Source of the DNA: Campylobacter fetus subsp. testudinum 03-427
GTDB taxonomy: Bacteria > Campylobacterota > Campylobacteria > Campylobacterales > Campylobacteraceae
Reading direction: 5' to 3'
NCBI GenBank assembly: GCA_000495505.1
Contig: CP006833.1
Coordinates: 1,488,001 to 1,552,000 of the forward strand
DNA length: 64,000 nt
The translations under genes were made by a program, and so were the position numbers. The notes under the pieces are model-generated. The model did not search any database and had not been told where the DNA came from. It was given only the letters and a program-made list of their open reading frames with translations. This document shows, in pieces, positions 63,283-64,000 of this stretch (position 1 is the first letter of the stretch; every line of letters begins with the position of its first letter).

Positions 63283-63870
63283 ATGGAAATAATAAAATCA
63301 AATATAGCAAACCTGCCTAGCCGATTTGGCAAATTTAAAATAAAATCATATAAAGAAGGCTGTTGTAAAGAGCATCTTGTCGTATTTTCTCCAAATTTAG
63401 ATGTAAGCAAACCAGTAAATGTAAGAATCCACTCAGAATGCTTAACTGGGGACGCGATTGGCAGCTTAAAATGCGACTGCCGCGACCAACTAGAAGCTAG
63501 TTTAAAATACATAAATAAACATGGTGGAATGGTAATTTACTTGCGTCAAGAAGGGCGAAATATAGGGCTTTTAAATAAAGTAAATGCGTACGCTTTACAA
63601 GATAACGGACTTGATACCATAGAAGCAAATCACCAACTAGGTTTTAAAGCCGATGAGAGAACTTACGAGATAGTCGATTTCATACTAAAAGATTTTGATA
63701 TAAAAAGCATAAATTTACTCACAAACAATCCACTAAAACTTTCAAGTCTAACTTGCGTAAATATAGAAAAAAGAATACCTATAGAGATAGAATCTAATGA
63801 ATTTAACAAAGATTATCTAAAGGTAAAAAAAGAGCAAATGGGGCATATGTTAGATGAATTTACCAGATAA
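63283..63870 (+). CDS. ribA: GTP cyclohydrolase II
   Basis: RibA opens GTP to start riboflavin synthesis. The zinc ligands lie in HSECLTGDAIGSLKCDCRDQ near residues 55-70, the catalytic region is VIYLRQEGRNIGLLNKVNAY, and the C-terminal part has LLTNNPLKLSSLTCVNIEKR. At 195 residues it is a stand-alone RibA without the RibB domain. The ATG at 63283 (AAAAGGA upstream) is preferred; a longer frame extends 96 bases upstream through the AT-rich divergent region and lacks family similarity. It overlaps rsmG by 17 bases. Confidence 0.95.
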   Translation: MEIIKSNIANLPSRFGKFKIKSYKEGCCKEHLVVFSPNLDVSKPVNVRIHSECLTGDAIGSLKCDCRDQLEASLKYINKHGGMVIYLRQEGRNIGLLNKVNAYALQDNGLDTIEANHQLGFKADERTYEIVDFILKDFDIKSINLLTNNPLKLSSLTCVNIEKRIPIEIESNEFNKDYLKVKKEQMGHMLDEFTR

Positions 63871-64000
63871 TTTTTGGAGCAAAGTAAGCGAATTTGAGGT
63901 TATTTTAAAACAATTTAATAAAATACATAGTCTTACGAATTACAGTGATATAAAACCAGTTGTAGAAGATAGCATAAAACCGCTTGAGTTTTTGGATTTT
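63854..64000 (+). CDS. rsmG: 16S rRNA m7G527 methyltransferase RsmG (5' part only)
   Basis: The first 49 residues are visible (MNLPDNFWSKVSEFEVILKQ and onwards) before the window ends. FNKIHSLTNYSDI followed by VVEDSIKPLEFLDF matches the conserved RsmG/GidB N-terminus (FNKxxNLTxxxD, DSL-x-P). The methyltransferase core itself lies outside. It overlaps the ribA stop, and the ribA-rsmG order is that of C. jejuni. Confidence 0.85.
   Translation, partial: MNLPDNFWSKVSEFEVILKQFNKIHSLTNYSDIKPVVEDSIKPLEFLDF

Overview
The window is AT-rich Epsilonproteobacterial (Campylobacterota) chromosome, almost certainly Campylobacter. Gene order matches Campylobacter jejuni in several separate blocks: aroQ-folK-flhF-flhG-fliA-fliM-fliY; rplU-rpmA-obgE-proB-fmt-birA-parAB-atp-tol/pal-slyD-fabD-pfs; mqnA-upp-maeB-gltX-surA-like-accC-accB-dcd; hemN-argF-hemB-ribA. 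The joins between blocks, a Sec-containing formate dehydrogenase beside selAB, and gdhA point to a species outside C. jejuni/C. coli, perhaps the C. fetus/hyointestinalis group. That is an inference from gene content. No tRNA, rRNA, CRISPR array, insertion sequence or prophage was seen.

Layout. 1-7658: a leftward amidohydrolase (cut by the window edge) diverges from a rightward run of aroQ, an M24 peptidase, folK and the early flagellar genes flhF, flhG, fliA, fliM and fliY. 7717-26795: a long leftward series in which ribosomal proteins and ObgE lead into proB-fmt-birA, chromosome partitioning (parAB), F1 ATP synthase with its b and b' stalk, the Tol-Pal envelope system, then slyD, fabD, mtnN and a TtcA-like protein. 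27007-34652: a di-haem cytochrome c peroxidase and a periplasmic formate dehydrogenase operon (ferredoxin-like protein, TorD-type chaperone, small Tat peptide, selenoprotein FdhA, FdhB), divergent from selA-selB. 37956-43768: a DsbC-like protein, then a tightly overlapping operon for CMP-pseudaminic acid synthesis and predicted tailoring (pseF, TIM-barrel protein, ATP-grasp ligase, two paralogous methyltransferases, pseI). 43823-56533: gdhA, mqnA, upp, maeB, a MarR regulator, gltX, a SurA-like chaperone, accC-accB, modB-modA, dcd and pseC. 56610-64000: a GlcF-like Fe-S protein, proC, a hypothetical protein, hemN, a second hypothetical protein, argF and hemB, divergent from ribA-rsmG (the last cut by the edge).

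The most notable system is the pseudaminic acid cassette. It carries three long poly-G tracts inside reading frames: G10 and G11 in the ATP-grasp gene and G9 in the second methyltransferase. All three are in frame here, and every single-base slip I worked through gives an early stop. This looks like a phase-variable module that decorates a flagellar or surface nonulosonic acid. The second point of interest is the selenocysteine locus: FdhA has an in-frame TGA followed by a compact bacterial SECIS hairpin, and selA-selB lie next door.

Gene starts were chosen from ribosome-binding sites and family N-termini. Promoters are called from -10 boxes only, and terminators from inverted repeats, so both are tentative.
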